From positions 4,942,001-5,006,000 of the forward strand of contig NZ_AP023356.1 in the NCBI RefSeq assembly GCF_018324205.1: DNA of 64,000 nucleotides, in the 5' to 3' direction. A program made the translations under genes and the position numbers. Below, piece after piece: positions 54,901 through 62,668 of the stretch (position 1 is its first letter; each line of letters begins with the position of its first letter). This DNA comes from Actinoplanes ianthinogenes. Lineage in GTDB: Bacteria > Actinomycetota > Actinomycetes > Mycobacteriales > Micromonosporaceae. The notes below the pieces were generated by a model. The model was given only the letters and a program-made list of their open reading frames with translations, was not told the DNA's origin and made no database searches.

Positions 54901-55917
54901 GTGGCCGGCTCGGCGACCGGCGGCGCTTCCGGGTCGGAGGGCCAGGACCATCGGGACTTCGTGCCGGCCAACGACACCGAGCGGGAGCTTCAGGACGCCG
55001 CGGACGCCGGGAACACCGACGTCTTCCTCTCCACCCTGCTGCTGGCGAACGTGCTGGTGCCGGTGGCGCACCACTCCCGCCCCGGCAGCGCGCCCGGGGA
55101 GTCCGGCTTCGCGTTCCAGCCGGAGGAGGTCGACGGCGAGAAGTTCCTGATCGTCTTCACCAGCAAGGACCGGCTCTCCGAGCACTTCGGCGAGCCGACC
55201 CGCACGGTGGGTGTCCGGTTCTACGAGCTGATCCGCAACTGGCCCGACCCGAACTGGTCGTTCGCCGTCAACCCGGGCACCCCGGTCGGCGCGAAGTACC
55301 CGGGCACCCAGATCATCGCCCTGGCGAACTGGGCCACCGAGGCCGGTCTGGGCGCCGACCCGATCGAGGGCCCGGCGGCCGAGGAGGCGGGCGCTCCGGT
55401 GCCGGCCCCGGATCCGGTCAGCGACGAGGCGCAGCACGCCACCGTCATGCAGAAGACGATCGCCGCCGAGCAGGTCGACTACTACCTGGACCGCGGGTAC
55501 GACCGGGTGGCCGGGTTCGTGCACCGGGCCTCCGAGGTCGAGCACCTGCGGACGCCGGCCGAGCTGTTCGGCGCGCTCGGGCTCTACTACGACGCGTCGC
55601 CGTTCCAGCCGGACGCGAAGGAGGCGTTCGTGCTGCGCTGGCCGGCCTTCCGGCCCAGCCTGTACCGGATCCCCTACGGCGGGCAGAACGAGCAGGCGCT
55701 GCGCGCCATGGACGGCTGGGTGATCGAGCGGCCGCCGTTCCGGGGCAACGGGTTCGCCCCGGGTGAGGGCCGCGACGTGATCGCCGAGTTCAAGGTGGAC
55801 AGCGTGCGGTTGCCGCACGGTGCCCAGCTGTGGCGCATCGACGCGGACGGCAACGAACGCATGTTGGCGATCTTCGACGCGGACGGACCGCTCTGGCGCC
55901 GGGTGGGTGAGCAGTGA
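51952..55917 (+). CDS. Giant protein with two SseB domains joined by a low-complexity linker
   Basis: 1321 residues. An SseB domain at about 10-135 (DAEVAMRDAL, LPVSADALAG, HVLAFTSQEALHACLSD, WWLAVNPGLPIEGYLP) is followed by about 850 residues rich in Gly, Pro, Ala and Ser. A second SseB domain lies at about 1000-1135 (ERELQDAADAGNTDVFLSTLL, FLIVFTSKDRLSEHF, WSFAVNPGTPVGAKYPG), then a folded C-terminal part of about 170 residues. SseB-like proteins occur in secretion loci; in actinomycetes they accompany ESX genes. GGAGAGG precedes the GTG at 51952. The disordered linker could tether two interaction domains. Function is inference. Confidence 0.82.
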   Translation: MSEWEPATDAEVAMRDALRTDDQESYFRILAGVDLLLPVSADALAGLAPLGWGTWSTGGRTHVLAFTSQEALHACLSDYTGASRRVPYSELANTWPNLEWWLAVNPGLPIEGYLPAWFVAQLARGDLRLPTRGPGREVHGTSKIQEIGAAALAAKRAGDGPGGPTYETSAPAAAASGYPAYSAGSPEAPAGPIGAPGVPGAPASAPSVPGGGPQPSQPGLAPSGLPQRGVPQPGAAPSGPAGAPQFGPGGAPVSGGAPQFGPGGAPLSSPASPAVPGAGPAGQPSGLPVRAAGLPARPTTPSGLPVRTPSGVDPADQPPAASVPAAYKAPAVPRDFPGSPAAPAGPRDLPGAPGGPTPRNFPGSPVSSGAPSGPGGLPVRGTSGSGMATPGWNSESVPFGPENDPRGPLQDPKAPLPVRNPGANTPPIPEHVTPYDPTEAQVDPSWAALGSGRAPSPASGAGPLPSRGGADLSSGAGPLPTRGGADLSSGAGSLPSRGDLSSGAGLLPTRGADLPSGAGPLPTRGGAELSSGAGPLPSRGGSDLPRRQPGQTAGPAQTTSFSGFTNPRTNPAPAAPAPSFPQGPASPQAAAAQAPAPGAPAQPGGQANALPRRQVTPPSERPPSMAAAAQALTGGHTPAPDPALAQRDAAADRFGPSGPAPALSRDSGPAGDRSTPPSRPGLLPPVIPGASGADRGAQGYGSAPGYGASASGFGASGPGTPGSGSALSGTPGYGSTPSYAPGFGGPSAHPVSGAAAPGSPASGHGAPGQFASGLGAPGQPVSGPGVSGHAVSGPGAPGQPVSGSGAPGQPVSGSGAPGHPVPGPGAPGQPVSGASAPGHPVSGAPGQQVSGAPGQQVSGALGQPVSGAAAPGSPISGAGAPGAVAEAPASGSPVSAYPASGSPAATSGAPGYAAPSGYGPSAYAPATPGYAVPAVPAPGATFGMPPQGSPASAYASQAFATQIIPTAKVAAATAPTSGTSGLGVAGSATGGASGSEGQDHRDFVPANDTERELQDAADAGNTDVFLSTLLLANVLVPVAHHSRPGSAPGESGFAFQPEEVDGEKFLIVFTSKDRLSEHFGEPTRTVGVRFYELIRNWPDPNWSFAVNPGTPVGAKYPGTQIIALANWATEAGLGADPIEGPAAEEAGAPVPAPDPVSDEAQHATVMQKTIAAEQVDYYLDRGYDRVAGFVHRASEVEHLRTPAELFGALGLYYDASPFQPDAKEAFVLRWPAFRPSLYRIPYGGQNEQALRAMDGWVIERPPFRGNGFAPGEGRDVIAEFKVDSVRLPHGAQLWRIDADGNERMLAIFDADGPLWRRVGEQ
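53326..53586 (+). repeat. Six 13-15-residue repeats in the linker of the SseB-domain protein
   Basis: Six consecutive units of the type SGAGPLPSRGGADLS with S/T, G/A and D/E exchanges and two shortened copies. DNA copies differ at synonymous positions, so the array is not brand new. It lies at about residues 459-545. Confidence 0.85.
54238..54600 (+). repeat. 30-bp repeats encoding GAPGQPVSGx units
   Basis: About eleven units of 10 residues, consensus GAPGQPVSGS with variants GHPVSG, GQQVSG and GSPISG, at about residues 763-883 of the SseB-domain protein. The codons GGTGCTCCGGGCCAGCC recur almost unchanged, pointing to slippage or recombination. Confidence 0.85.
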
Positions 55918-56279
55918 TGCGCGACGGTTACGTGGTGACCTGGCAGGGCCAGGAGTACGACGCGGTGCCGGACGCCGACCGGGTGCGGATCTACTCGCCC
56001 CAGCCGGCCGAGGGCTTCACCGAGGTCAAGCCCGGGCGGTACGTCCGGGTGCTGGAGCCGGACGAGTACGAGGAGATCGCCTACGTCCGGACGCTGTGCA
56101 CCTGGCGCGGCGAGCCGTTCATCGTGCTCGCCGAGGCGGACACCTGGCTGCGGCTGGAGTACACCGGCGGCCGTGCCCCGGTGGCCCAGCGGCTCGGCCT
56201 GGAGGAGTTCGACTACGGCGTCTATCAGGGGTGGGCGCCGGCCGCGGAGGTCCACGACCGGTACGAGCACCGGGTCTGA
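55917..56279 (+). CDS. Conserved hypothetical protein of the type VII secretion locus
   Basis: 120 residues, acidic and soluble, likely a beta-rich fold (YVVTWQGQEYDAVPDADRVRIYS, TEVKPGRYVRVLEPDEYEE, FIVLAEADTWLRLEYTGG). No known motif. Its ATG overlaps the stop of the giant SseB gene by one base, so it is co-translated and probably a partner of that protein. Its stop abuts the stop of the converging hydrolase gene, forming TGATCA. The family is unnamed; function unknown. Confidence 0.75.
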   Translation: MRDGYVVTWQGQEYDAVPDADRVRIYSPQPAEGFTEVKPGRYVRVLEPDEYEEIAYVRTLCTWRGEPFIVLAEADTWLRLEYTGGRAPVAQRLGLEEFDYGVYQGWAPAAEVHDRYEHRV

Positions 56280-57194
56280 TCAGCTGGGCGTCTTCAGCCA
56301 GCGCAGGATCTCGCCGGTGACGAAGTCCGGCGCCTCCTGGTGGATGAAGTGCCCGGCGCCGGGCAGCAGACGCCACTCGTACGGCGCCGTCACGTATCGG
56401 CCGGAGCCCTGGGCGGTGCGCGGCAGGATCGCCTTGTCCAGCGAGCCGTGCAGTTGCAGGGTCGGCATGCTGAGCGGCTGCTGCATGAGCTTGACGAAGC
56501 GGTAGCCCTGGAGGCGCAGCGCGCTGCGGGCCACCCAGCGATACGCCTCCAGGGCGCAGAACGACGCCTGCGGGATCTGGATCGCCTGGCGGCAGCGGTA
56601 CGAGTAGTCCGCGAACTCGGGGGTGGCCGCCCACTCGGGGCTGCTCCAGTGCGCCATCAGCTCACCGATCAGGGCGGCGTCGTCTTTGGTGAGCACATGT
56701 TCGTACCGCGGAACTTGGAATTTGAGGATGGTGGCCGACGCCGCGAACTGACCGCGAGGGTCGGCGAACAGCGCGGCCCGCAGCCGCAGCGGGTGGGCCG
56801 CGCCGAGCACCACCAGGCGATTGACCATTTTGGGGTGGAAGGCGGCGGCGGCCCAGCCGACCATCCCGCCGGCACCGGCGCCGACGATCGTGGCGGACCG
56901 CTCGCCCAGCGCGCGGATCAGGCCGGTCACGTCGGCAGCCATGGTGTAGCCGTCGTAGCCGCGCGGGGGTTTGTCGCTCAGCCCGTAACCGCGCAGATCG
57001 ATGGCGGCGGCCCGGAAACCGGCGTCGGCGACCCGGGTCATGATGTCGTGCCAGGCCCACCAGAACTCGGGGAAGCCGTGCAGGAAGAGGACGAGTGGGC
57101 CGGTGCCGGCCTCCACGACGTGGAACCGGCTGCCGTTGGCGCCGACGAAACGGTGGGTCCACGGGCCCTCCGCCATTACCACCGACTCGTCCAT
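56280..57194 (-). CDS. Alpha/beta hydrolase with altered nucleophile motif
   Basis: 304 residues of epoxide-hydrolase-like alpha/beta hydrolase. HGFPEFWWAWHD (oxyanion region) near residue 39, DLRGYGLSDKPPRGYDGYT near 67 and the C-terminal GAGHFIHQEAPD with the catalytic His are present, as is an Asp in LDKAILP. The nucleophile elbow, normally G-x-D/S-x-G-G, reads IVGAGAGGMVGW with Gly at the nucleophile position. It may be inactive or use another residue. It is preceded by a lipoprotein gene 60 bp upstream on the same strand. Confidence 0.85.
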   Translation of the reverse strand: MDESVVMAEGPWTHRFVGANGSRFHVVEAGTGPLVLFLHGFPEFWWAWHDIMTRVADAGFRAAAIDLRGYGLSDKPPRGYDGYTMAADVTGLIRALGERSATIVGAGAGGMVGWAAAAFHPKMVNRLVVLGAAHPLRLRAALFADPRGQFAASATILKFQVPRYEHVLTKDDAALIGELMAHWSSPEWAATPEFADYSYRCRQAIQIPQASFCALEAYRWVARSALRLQGYRFVKLMQQPLSMPTLQLHGSLDKAILPRTAQGSGRYVTAPYEWRLLPGAGHFIHQEAPDFVTGEILRWLKTPS

Positions 57195-57254
57195 GCGGCC
57201 AGCCTATGCTTCGCTGTCACGACCGGCGCGAGGCACTCGTGAACCCACGCGCGA

Positions 57255-57713
57255 TCAGCCGATCGGTTTCGCTTCGAGCATCGTCATCAGCTCGCCCGGC
57301 CCGCAGTAGATCTTCAGCAGGCTGGGTTCCAGCTTCACCTTGACCCGGGCGCCGTCCTCCAGCTTGATGCCCTCGCTGCTGTAGAGCGCGTAGACGGTCC
57401 CCTCGTCGGTGCTGAGGCCGTAACAGGGGCCGGTGCCACCCTTGGTGACCATCCCGGTCACCCAGCCGTTCTCGGGCAGGGTGTCGGTCGGTTCCTTGGG
57501 CGGCTTCGCGGTCTTGGTGATGGTGGGCAGCGGCGCCACCGAGGACGGAGCCACGGAGGACGGGGCCACCGAGGACGGCGCCACGGAGGACGGCGCCACT
57601 GCGGGCGAGGGGGACAGGGGTGGGGCCGAGGCCGAGGAGCCGGTGGAGGCGCCGCATCCGGCGGCGAGCGCCCCGGCCGCGACGGCGATGCCGATCCTGT
57701 GGTGAGTGCGCAT
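57255..57713 (-). CDS. Secreted lipoprotein with PSSVA repeats
   Basis: 152 residues. A lipoprotein signal peptide starts at MRTHHRIGIAVAAG and ends in the lipobox LAAGC, so it should be anchored by an acylated cysteine. A linker with repeated VAPSS (four copies) follows, then a small globular domain of about 80 residues with two cysteines (GPCYGL and IYCGPG) that may pair. The ATG at 57713 is chosen because it begins the signal peptide. Function unknown. Confidence 0.8.
   Translation of the reverse strand: MRTHHRIGIAVAAGALAAGCGASTGSSASAPPLSPSPAVAPSSVAPSSVAPSSVAPSSVAPLPTITKTAKPPKEPTDTLPENGWVTGMVTKGGTGPCYGLSTDEGTVYALYSSEGIKLEDGARVKVKLEPSLLKIYCGPGELMTMLEAKPIG
57532..57600 (-). repeat. 15-bp minisatellite in the lipoprotein gene
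   Basis: About 4.6 copies of a 15-bp unit (GGCGCCACSGAGGAC on the plus strand) encode the VAPSS linker. Copies differ at one or two positions. Copy number probably varies between strains. Confidence 0.9.
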
Positions 57714-57785
57714 CCGATCATCCTTCCCGCGCAAAGCGTCACCGGTGGGACGAATCGCGGCGCGTAACGGTTCCCCGAAATGGGG

Positions 57786-57817
57786 CAGCGCCCGGGGCGT
57801 AGGGTCCCCGGGCGCTG
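57786..57817 (-). terminator. Terminator of the M6 protease gene
   Basis: A perfect 12-bp stem, CAGCGCCCGGGG with its complement, and an 8-nt loop, 28 bp past the protease stop. No strong T tract. Confidence 0.75.
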
Positions 57818-57844
57818 CTGGTGGTGCGGTTCAAACGGTCGGGA

Positions 57845-60253
57845 TCAGTACACCGCGACGGTCATCGAGGTGCCGAGCTGGCCGAGCACCGCGATCTTGA
57901 CGCCGGCGGCCGGGAGCTTGACGCCCTGGTTCGGCAGCTCGTCGTAGAAGTACTTGTCCTTGTCGTTGAAGACCGGGTTGCCGAACAGCGGCTTGACCAC
58001 GGACTTCTCGCCGTTCAGGTGCAGGGTCATGCCGTCGGTCGGCCACAGGCCGAACGGGGCGTCGTACACCTGGACCCGGGACCGCCACGGAACACCGGCC
58101 GGGTTGAGGAACGGCTTCGGGTGCGCGTCGATGACCAGGTTGAGGCCCGACCCCGGGTGCACGTTCGTGTTGTTGTCGACCTGCGAGGTGTCCCAGTACG
58201 AGATCAGCAGACCGGTCTGGTAGTTGTAGTGCTCCACCCAGTCCGGCTTGGTGTTGGCCCACCCGAAGTTGTACGGGCCGGTCTCCAGGTACTTGTCGTA
58301 CGAGGTGTAGCTCCGGTAACCCGCGATGTAGTAGTTCGGGTAGTCCTTGGTGAGGGTGGAGCCGACGATCGAGAAGCCGGCCGCGGTCCACGTCGAGGTG
58401 CCCTCGGCGCCCTCGGTGGAGACCACCGCGCCGTCGGCGGTGACGGTCAGGTCGTCACCGAAGAAGCCGCCCTCGGAGACACCGCCGTCGGTGACGTAGT
58501 GCAGGCGGAACAGGATGTTCTTGCCCGCGTACGCGTTCAGCGGCACCTCGATCGGCTTCCACGCGTTGCCGGAGGAGCCGGTGATCGCCGGAGCGCCACC
58601 GCCGTCCTTGACGAACGGCTCGCCGCCGACCGTACCGTCGAGCCTGGTCCAGTTGGCGCCGTTGTCCGTGGAGGCCTCGGCGAACAGGTAGTCGTAGTCC
58701 TCCTCGATCGCGTACCGGCCGGCCAGCGAGACGCTCGCGCTGGTCTTGCCGGTCAGGTCGATCGCCTTGGACAGCGACACGTTCAGGTCGTCCGCGTTGC
58801 CGGAGAAGAACTGCTTGCTCCCGGCGTACGGCTGACCGAGATCCGTGGTGACCTTCTTGTCCGGCAGGTTCACCACCACGGCCTGCTTCTTCGCGGTGTT
58901 GTACTCCTGCGGCCCGAGGTTGACGACCTTCTTCTCGCCGGCCTTGACCGCCTGGTAGTTGAGCCAGCCGAGCTGCAGCTTGTTCCACGCGCCCAGGTCG
59001 CCCGGCCGGGTGCCGATGCCCTGGTCGCCCTTGGCGCCGAGCCGGCTCTGCGCCATCAGCGTCCAGTACTCGTTGCTGTTGTCGCCGCCGCCGCTGGTGT
59101 CGTAGTCGTCCGGGAGGCCCAGGTCGTGGGTGTACTCGTGGACGAAGACGCTCAGGCCGCCGTTCTCCGGCTGGATGGTGTAGTCGCCGACCCACAGGCC
59201 GGTGTCACCGATCTGGGTGCCGCCGAGCAGGTTGCCGCTCGGGCCGGTGGCGCCGGCGTCCGAGGAGTAGGCGTACCAGCGGTGGCTCCAGACGGCGTCC
59301 TCACCCTGGTACGGGTCACCGTCGGCCTGGTCGCCACCGGCGTGCACGATCTGGAAGTGGTCCAGGTACCCGTCCGGCTCGTTGAAGTTGCCGTCGCCGT
59401 CGAAGTCGTACCGGTCGTACTGGTCGAACGTCGCCAGGTCCGCCTTGACCTCGGCCGGGGTCTTGCCGGCGGCGATCTGGTCGGCGTACCACTGGGTCAC
59501 CGCGTCGCGGACCAGCTGCCACACGTTGGTGCAGTTGCTGCTGGCGCAGACGGCCGGGTCGTCGCCGTTCGCGTCCTTCGGGTCGTCGTTGGACCGGCCG
59601 TACCGGGCCTCGTTGTACTTGACCTTGACCCAGTCGGTGACCTCGCCGTCGACGCTGTAGCGCCCGGACGACTGGGTCTCGAAGTAGGTCTTGACCGACT
59701 CGGTGTTCTTGCCGGTGCCGAAGTACAGGTTCTGGAAGTACTCCTGGGAGTAGTCCGACCGCCAGACGGTGGAGTTGTCGACCTTGCGGTCCGGCTCCGG
59801 GATGGCGTTGTGCAGCGGGCCGTCGAAGGTCGACGGGCCGGCGTACGCCGGGGTCGTGTCCTGGTCGGGGAACGACGGGTGGCGCTCGTTCCCGAACTCG
59901 GTGAGGATCACGAAGATCTTGTCGGTCTTCTCCCGCGCCAGCTCGACGTACTGGTTCTTACCGGGGTGACCAAAACCGCCATTACCGTACGTCTTGCCCA
60001 GGTTGACGACCGGGCTCCCGTTACGGTATTCCACCTTGGACTCGCCGCTCACCACCTGGGAGACGGCCTCCTCGCGCAGCGCGCGACGCTTCTCCTCCAG
60101 CGGGTTTGGCAGGTCATCGACCGGGGCATTGTCCCCGGTCTGTGCCACCAGGGCCGGGTCCGCCGGCGGAGCCGCCAGGGCCAACGTCGGAGCCATCGCT
60201 CCCACGGTGGTCACCATTGCAGCGCCGAGCAGTCCCGCGACTACCTTGCGCAC
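57845..60253 (-). CDS. Secreted M6-family metalloprotease (immune inhibitor A-like)
   Basis: 802 residues. Signal peptide VRKVVAGLLGAAMVTTVGAM with cleavage near LAAP, propeptide, then the M6 catalytic domain with zinc motif HEYTHDLGLPDDYD near residues 371-384 (H-E-x2-H-x2-G-x2-D). The C-terminal half has InhA-like beta domains. Secreted M6 proteases degrade host or environmental protein. A GTG start at 60253 with GGAGG 8 bp upstream is clear; the frame runs 45 codons further up but lacks an initiation site. The 230 bp upstream hold its promoter. Confidence 0.93.
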   Translation of the reverse strand: MRKVVAGLLGAAMVTTVGAMAPTLALAAPPADPALVAQTGDNAPVDDLPNPLEEKRRALREEAVSQVVSGESKVEYRNGSPVVNLGKTYGNGGFGHPGKNQYVELAREKTDKIFVILTEFGNERHPSFPDQDTTPAYAGPSTFDGPLHNAIPEPDRKVDNSTVWRSDYSQEYFQNLYFGTGKNTESVKTYFETQSSGRYSVDGEVTDWVKVKYNEARYGRSNDDPKDANGDDPAVCASSNCTNVWQLVRDAVTQWYADQIAAGKTPAEVKADLATFDQYDRYDFDGDGNFNEPDGYLDHFQIVHAGGDQADGDPYQGEDAVWSHRWYAYSSDAGATGPSGNLLGGTQIGDTGLWVGDYTIQPENGGLSVFVHEYTHDLGLPDDYDTSGGGDNSNEYWTLMAQSRLGAKGDQGIGTRPGDLGAWNKLQLGWLNYQAVKAGEKKVVNLGPQEYNTAKKQAVVVNLPDKKVTTDLGQPYAGSKQFFSGNADDLNVSLSKAIDLTGKTSASVSLAGRYAIEEDYDYLFAEASTDNGANWTRLDGTVGGEPFVKDGGGAPAITGSSGNAWKPIEVPLNAYAGKNILFRLHYVTDGGVSEGGFFGDDLTVTADGAVVSTEGAEGTSTWTAAGFSIVGSTLTKDYPNYYIAGYRSYTSYDKYLETGPYNFGWANTKPDWVEHYNYQTGLLISYWDTSQVDNNTNVHPGSGLNLVIDAHPKPFLNPAGVPWRSRVQVYDAPFGLWPTDGMTLHLNGEKSVVKPLFGNPVFNDKDKYFYDELPNQGVKLPAAGVKIAVLGQLGTSMTVAVY

Positions 60254-60435
60254 TACGTTTACCTCCGTTTTTGCGGCCGGACCGCGGTGTGCCGGGCCCA
60301 GCGTCAAACGGCCCCGGGGTTCGGGACTAGAGGTGAACGTATGCAAACCAGCCGATGTTCGGGGAACGTGCAGGAGATTGATGACCAACGGTTACGTGTT
60401 ATGGAGTGGTCATATCATTGCAGTAGGCATAATGG

Positions 60436-60471
60436 ACAAAAGGGCTGGTCACGCGAGCGTGACCAGCCCTT
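60436..60471 (-). terminator. Intrinsic terminator of acs
   Basis: A perfect 15-bp stem (AAGGGCTGGTCACGC with its complement) with a 2-nt loop on the DNA, followed on the minus strand by TTTTGT. It lies 12 bp past the acs stop. Confidence 0.92.
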
Positions 60472-60482
60472 ATAGATTAGCG

Positions 60483-62468
60483 TCAGTCTTCTGCCTTACC
60501 GGTCTTGAGACCGGAACTGATCAGATCCATAACAGCGGAGTCCTGAAGCGTCGTGACGTCGCCCAGTGACCGGTTCTCGGCCACGTCACGCAGCAGCCGC
60601 CGCATGATCTTGCCGGAGCGGGTCTTCGGCAGCTCGGGAACCAGCATGATCTGCCGCGGCTTGGCGATCGGGCCGAGCGTCTTGGCCACGTGGTTGCGCA
60701 GCTCCTTGATCAGCTCCTCGCCGGCGTCACCGTCGGTCGCCACGTTGCCGCGCGGGATGGTGAACGCCACGATCGCCTGACCGGTCGTCGGGTCGGTCGC
60801 GCCGACCACCGCGGCCTCGGCCACCGCCGGGTGCGAGACCAGCGCCGACTCCACCTCGGTGGTGGAGATGTTGTGCCCGGAGACCAGCATGACGTCGTCG
60901 ACCCGGCCGAGCAGCCAGAGCGCGCCGTCCTCGTCCTTCTTCGCACCGTCACCGGCGAAGTAGATCCACTTGTCGCCGTTGCCGGCGCCGGCCCCGAAGC
61001 GCGACCAGTAGGTGTCGATGAACCGTTTGTCGTCGCCCCAGATGGTGCGCAGCATCGACGGCCACGGCTCGGTCAGCACCAGGAAGCCGCCGCCCCCGTT
61101 GGGCACCGGGGTGGCGGTGTCGTCGACGACGTCCGCGCTGACGCCGGGCAGCGCGGTCATCGCCGAGCCGGGCTTGGTCGCGGTCACGCCGGGCAGCGGC
61201 GAGATCATCACGGCGCCGGTCTCGGTCTGCCACCAGGTGTCCACGATCGGGGTGCGCTCGCGGCCGACGTTCTCCCGGTACCACATCCAGGCCTCGGGGT
61301 TGATCGGCTCGCCCACGCTGCCCAGCACGCGCAGCGAGGACAGGTCGTACTTGGCCGGGATGTCGTCGCCCCACTTCATCATGGTGCGGATCAGCGTCGG
61401 CGCGGTGTAGAGGATCGACACCTTGTACTTGTCGACGATCTGCCAGAACCGGCCACGGTCCGGGGTGTCCGGGGTGCCCTCGTACATCACCTGGGTGGCG
61501 CCGTTGGAGAGCGGGCCGTAGACGATGTACGAGTGGCCGGTCACCCAGCCGATGTCGGCGGTGCACCAGTAGACGTCGGACTCCGGCTTGAGGTCGAAGA
61601 CCGCGTTGTGCGTGTACGAGGTCTGGGTCAGGTAGCCACCGGTGGTGTGCAGGATGCCCTTCGGCTTACCGGTGGTGCCCGAGGTGTAGAGGATGAACAG
61701 CGGGTGCTCGGCGTCGAACGGCTGCGCCCGGTGCTCCGGGCTCGCCTGCTCGACCGTCTCGTGCCACCACTTGTCCTTCTCCGTCCAGGCGACCTCCTGG
61801 CCGGTGCGGCGGACCACCAGTACGTGCTCGATGCTCGCGCACCGGGCCACCGCCTCGTCGACGGTTGGCTTCAGCGCGGACGGCTTGCCGCGCCGGTACC
61901 CACCGTCGGCGGTGATCACGACCTTGGCGTCGGCGTCCTGGATCCGGGTGGCCAGCGCCTCCACCGAGAAACCGCCGAAGACCACGCTGTGCGTGGCGCC
62001 GATCCGGGCGCAGGCGAGCATCGCCACCGCGGCCTCCGGGATCATCGGCAGGTAGATCGCGACCCGGTCGCCGGCCACCACGCCGAGCTCGGTCAGCGTG
62101 TTCGCCGCCTGCGAGACCAGCTTCAGCAGCTCCGTGTAGGTCACGGCACGGGTGTCGCCGGGCTCGCCCTCCCAGTGGATGGCGACCTTGTCCCCGTTGC
62201 CGGCCTCGACGTGCCGGTCCACGCAGTTGTAGGCCACGTTCAGCTCGCCGCCGACGAACCACTTGGCGAACGGCGGGTTGGACCAGTCCAGCACCTGGTC
62301 CCACGGTTTCGCCCAGGTGAGGCGCTCGGCCTGGCGCTCCCAGTAGGCGAGCCGGTCGTTCGCGGCCTCGTCGTACGCCTCGGCCGTCACGTTGGCGGCC
62401 GCGGCAAGGCCGGCGGGCGGCGGGAACTGCCGCGTCTCCGAGTACAAATTCTCCAGTGTCTCGCTCAT
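60483..62468 (-). CDS. acs: Acetyl-CoA synthetase
   Basis: 661 residues, the usual length. The adenylate-forming P-loop is YTSGTTGKPKG near residue 260; further motifs are WWQTETG near 410, YFAGDGAKKDEDG with the hinge Asp near 515, and PKTRSGKIMRR near 610, which holds the lysine acetylated in regulation of these enzymes. It makes acetyl-CoA from acetate and ATP. The start ATG at 62468 is 9 bp after AGAGGAG; 14 upstream residues in frame are not part of the family. A Fic-like gene is divergent. Confidence 0.96.
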   Translation of the reverse strand: MSETLENLYSETRQFPPPAGLAAAANVTAEAYDEAANDRLAYWERQAERLTWAKPWDQVLDWSNPPFAKWFVGGELNVAYNCVDRHVEAGNGDKVAIHWEGEPGDTRAVTYTELLKLVSQAANTLTELGVVAGDRVAIYLPMIPEAAVAMLACARIGATHSVVFGGFSVEALATRIQDADAKVVITADGGYRRGKPSALKPTVDEAVARCASIEHVLVVRRTGQEVAWTEKDKWWHETVEQASPEHRAQPFDAEHPLFILYTSGTTGKPKGILHTTGGYLTQTSYTHNAVFDLKPESDVYWCTADIGWVTGHSYIVYGPLSNGATQVMYEGTPDTPDRGRFWQIVDKYKVSILYTAPTLIRTMMKWGDDIPAKYDLSSLRVLGSVGEPINPEAWMWYRENVGRERTPIVDTWWQTETGAVMISPLPGVTATKPGSAMTALPGVSADVVDDTATPVPNGGGGFLVLTEPWPSMLRTIWGDDKRFIDTYWSRFGAGAGNGDKWIYFAGDGAKKDEDGALWLLGRVDDVMLVSGHNISTTEVESALVSHPAVAEAAVVGATDPTTGQAIVAFTIPRGNVATDGDAGEELIKELRNHVAKTLGPIAKPRQIMLVPELPKTRSGKIMRRLLRDVAENRSLGDVTTLQDSAVMDLISSGLKTGKAED

Positions 62469-62668
62469 GAGGGCGGCTCCTCTGCCGTGACCGGGGTCTC
62501 TTCGTTGCACACTAGTTCCGCGGACGCTGCCCTGCGAAAGCTGCGCGCCGGGCGGTGCCGTGCGCGCGCCGAGTGACGCGTACGTGATCGGTACTGCGCG
62601 AATCTTGCCAGTTCCACTCGTGTTTGTGCACCCCGGGTTTCCGGCGTTTTACGGGTTACCGTGTTCCC

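Noticed and set aside
57821..60475. Long plus-strand open frame opposite the M6 protease
   Set aside because: It mirrors the codon pattern of the real minus-strand gene and is rich in Val, Arg and Gly with no domain. Such antisense frames are normal at this GC content.
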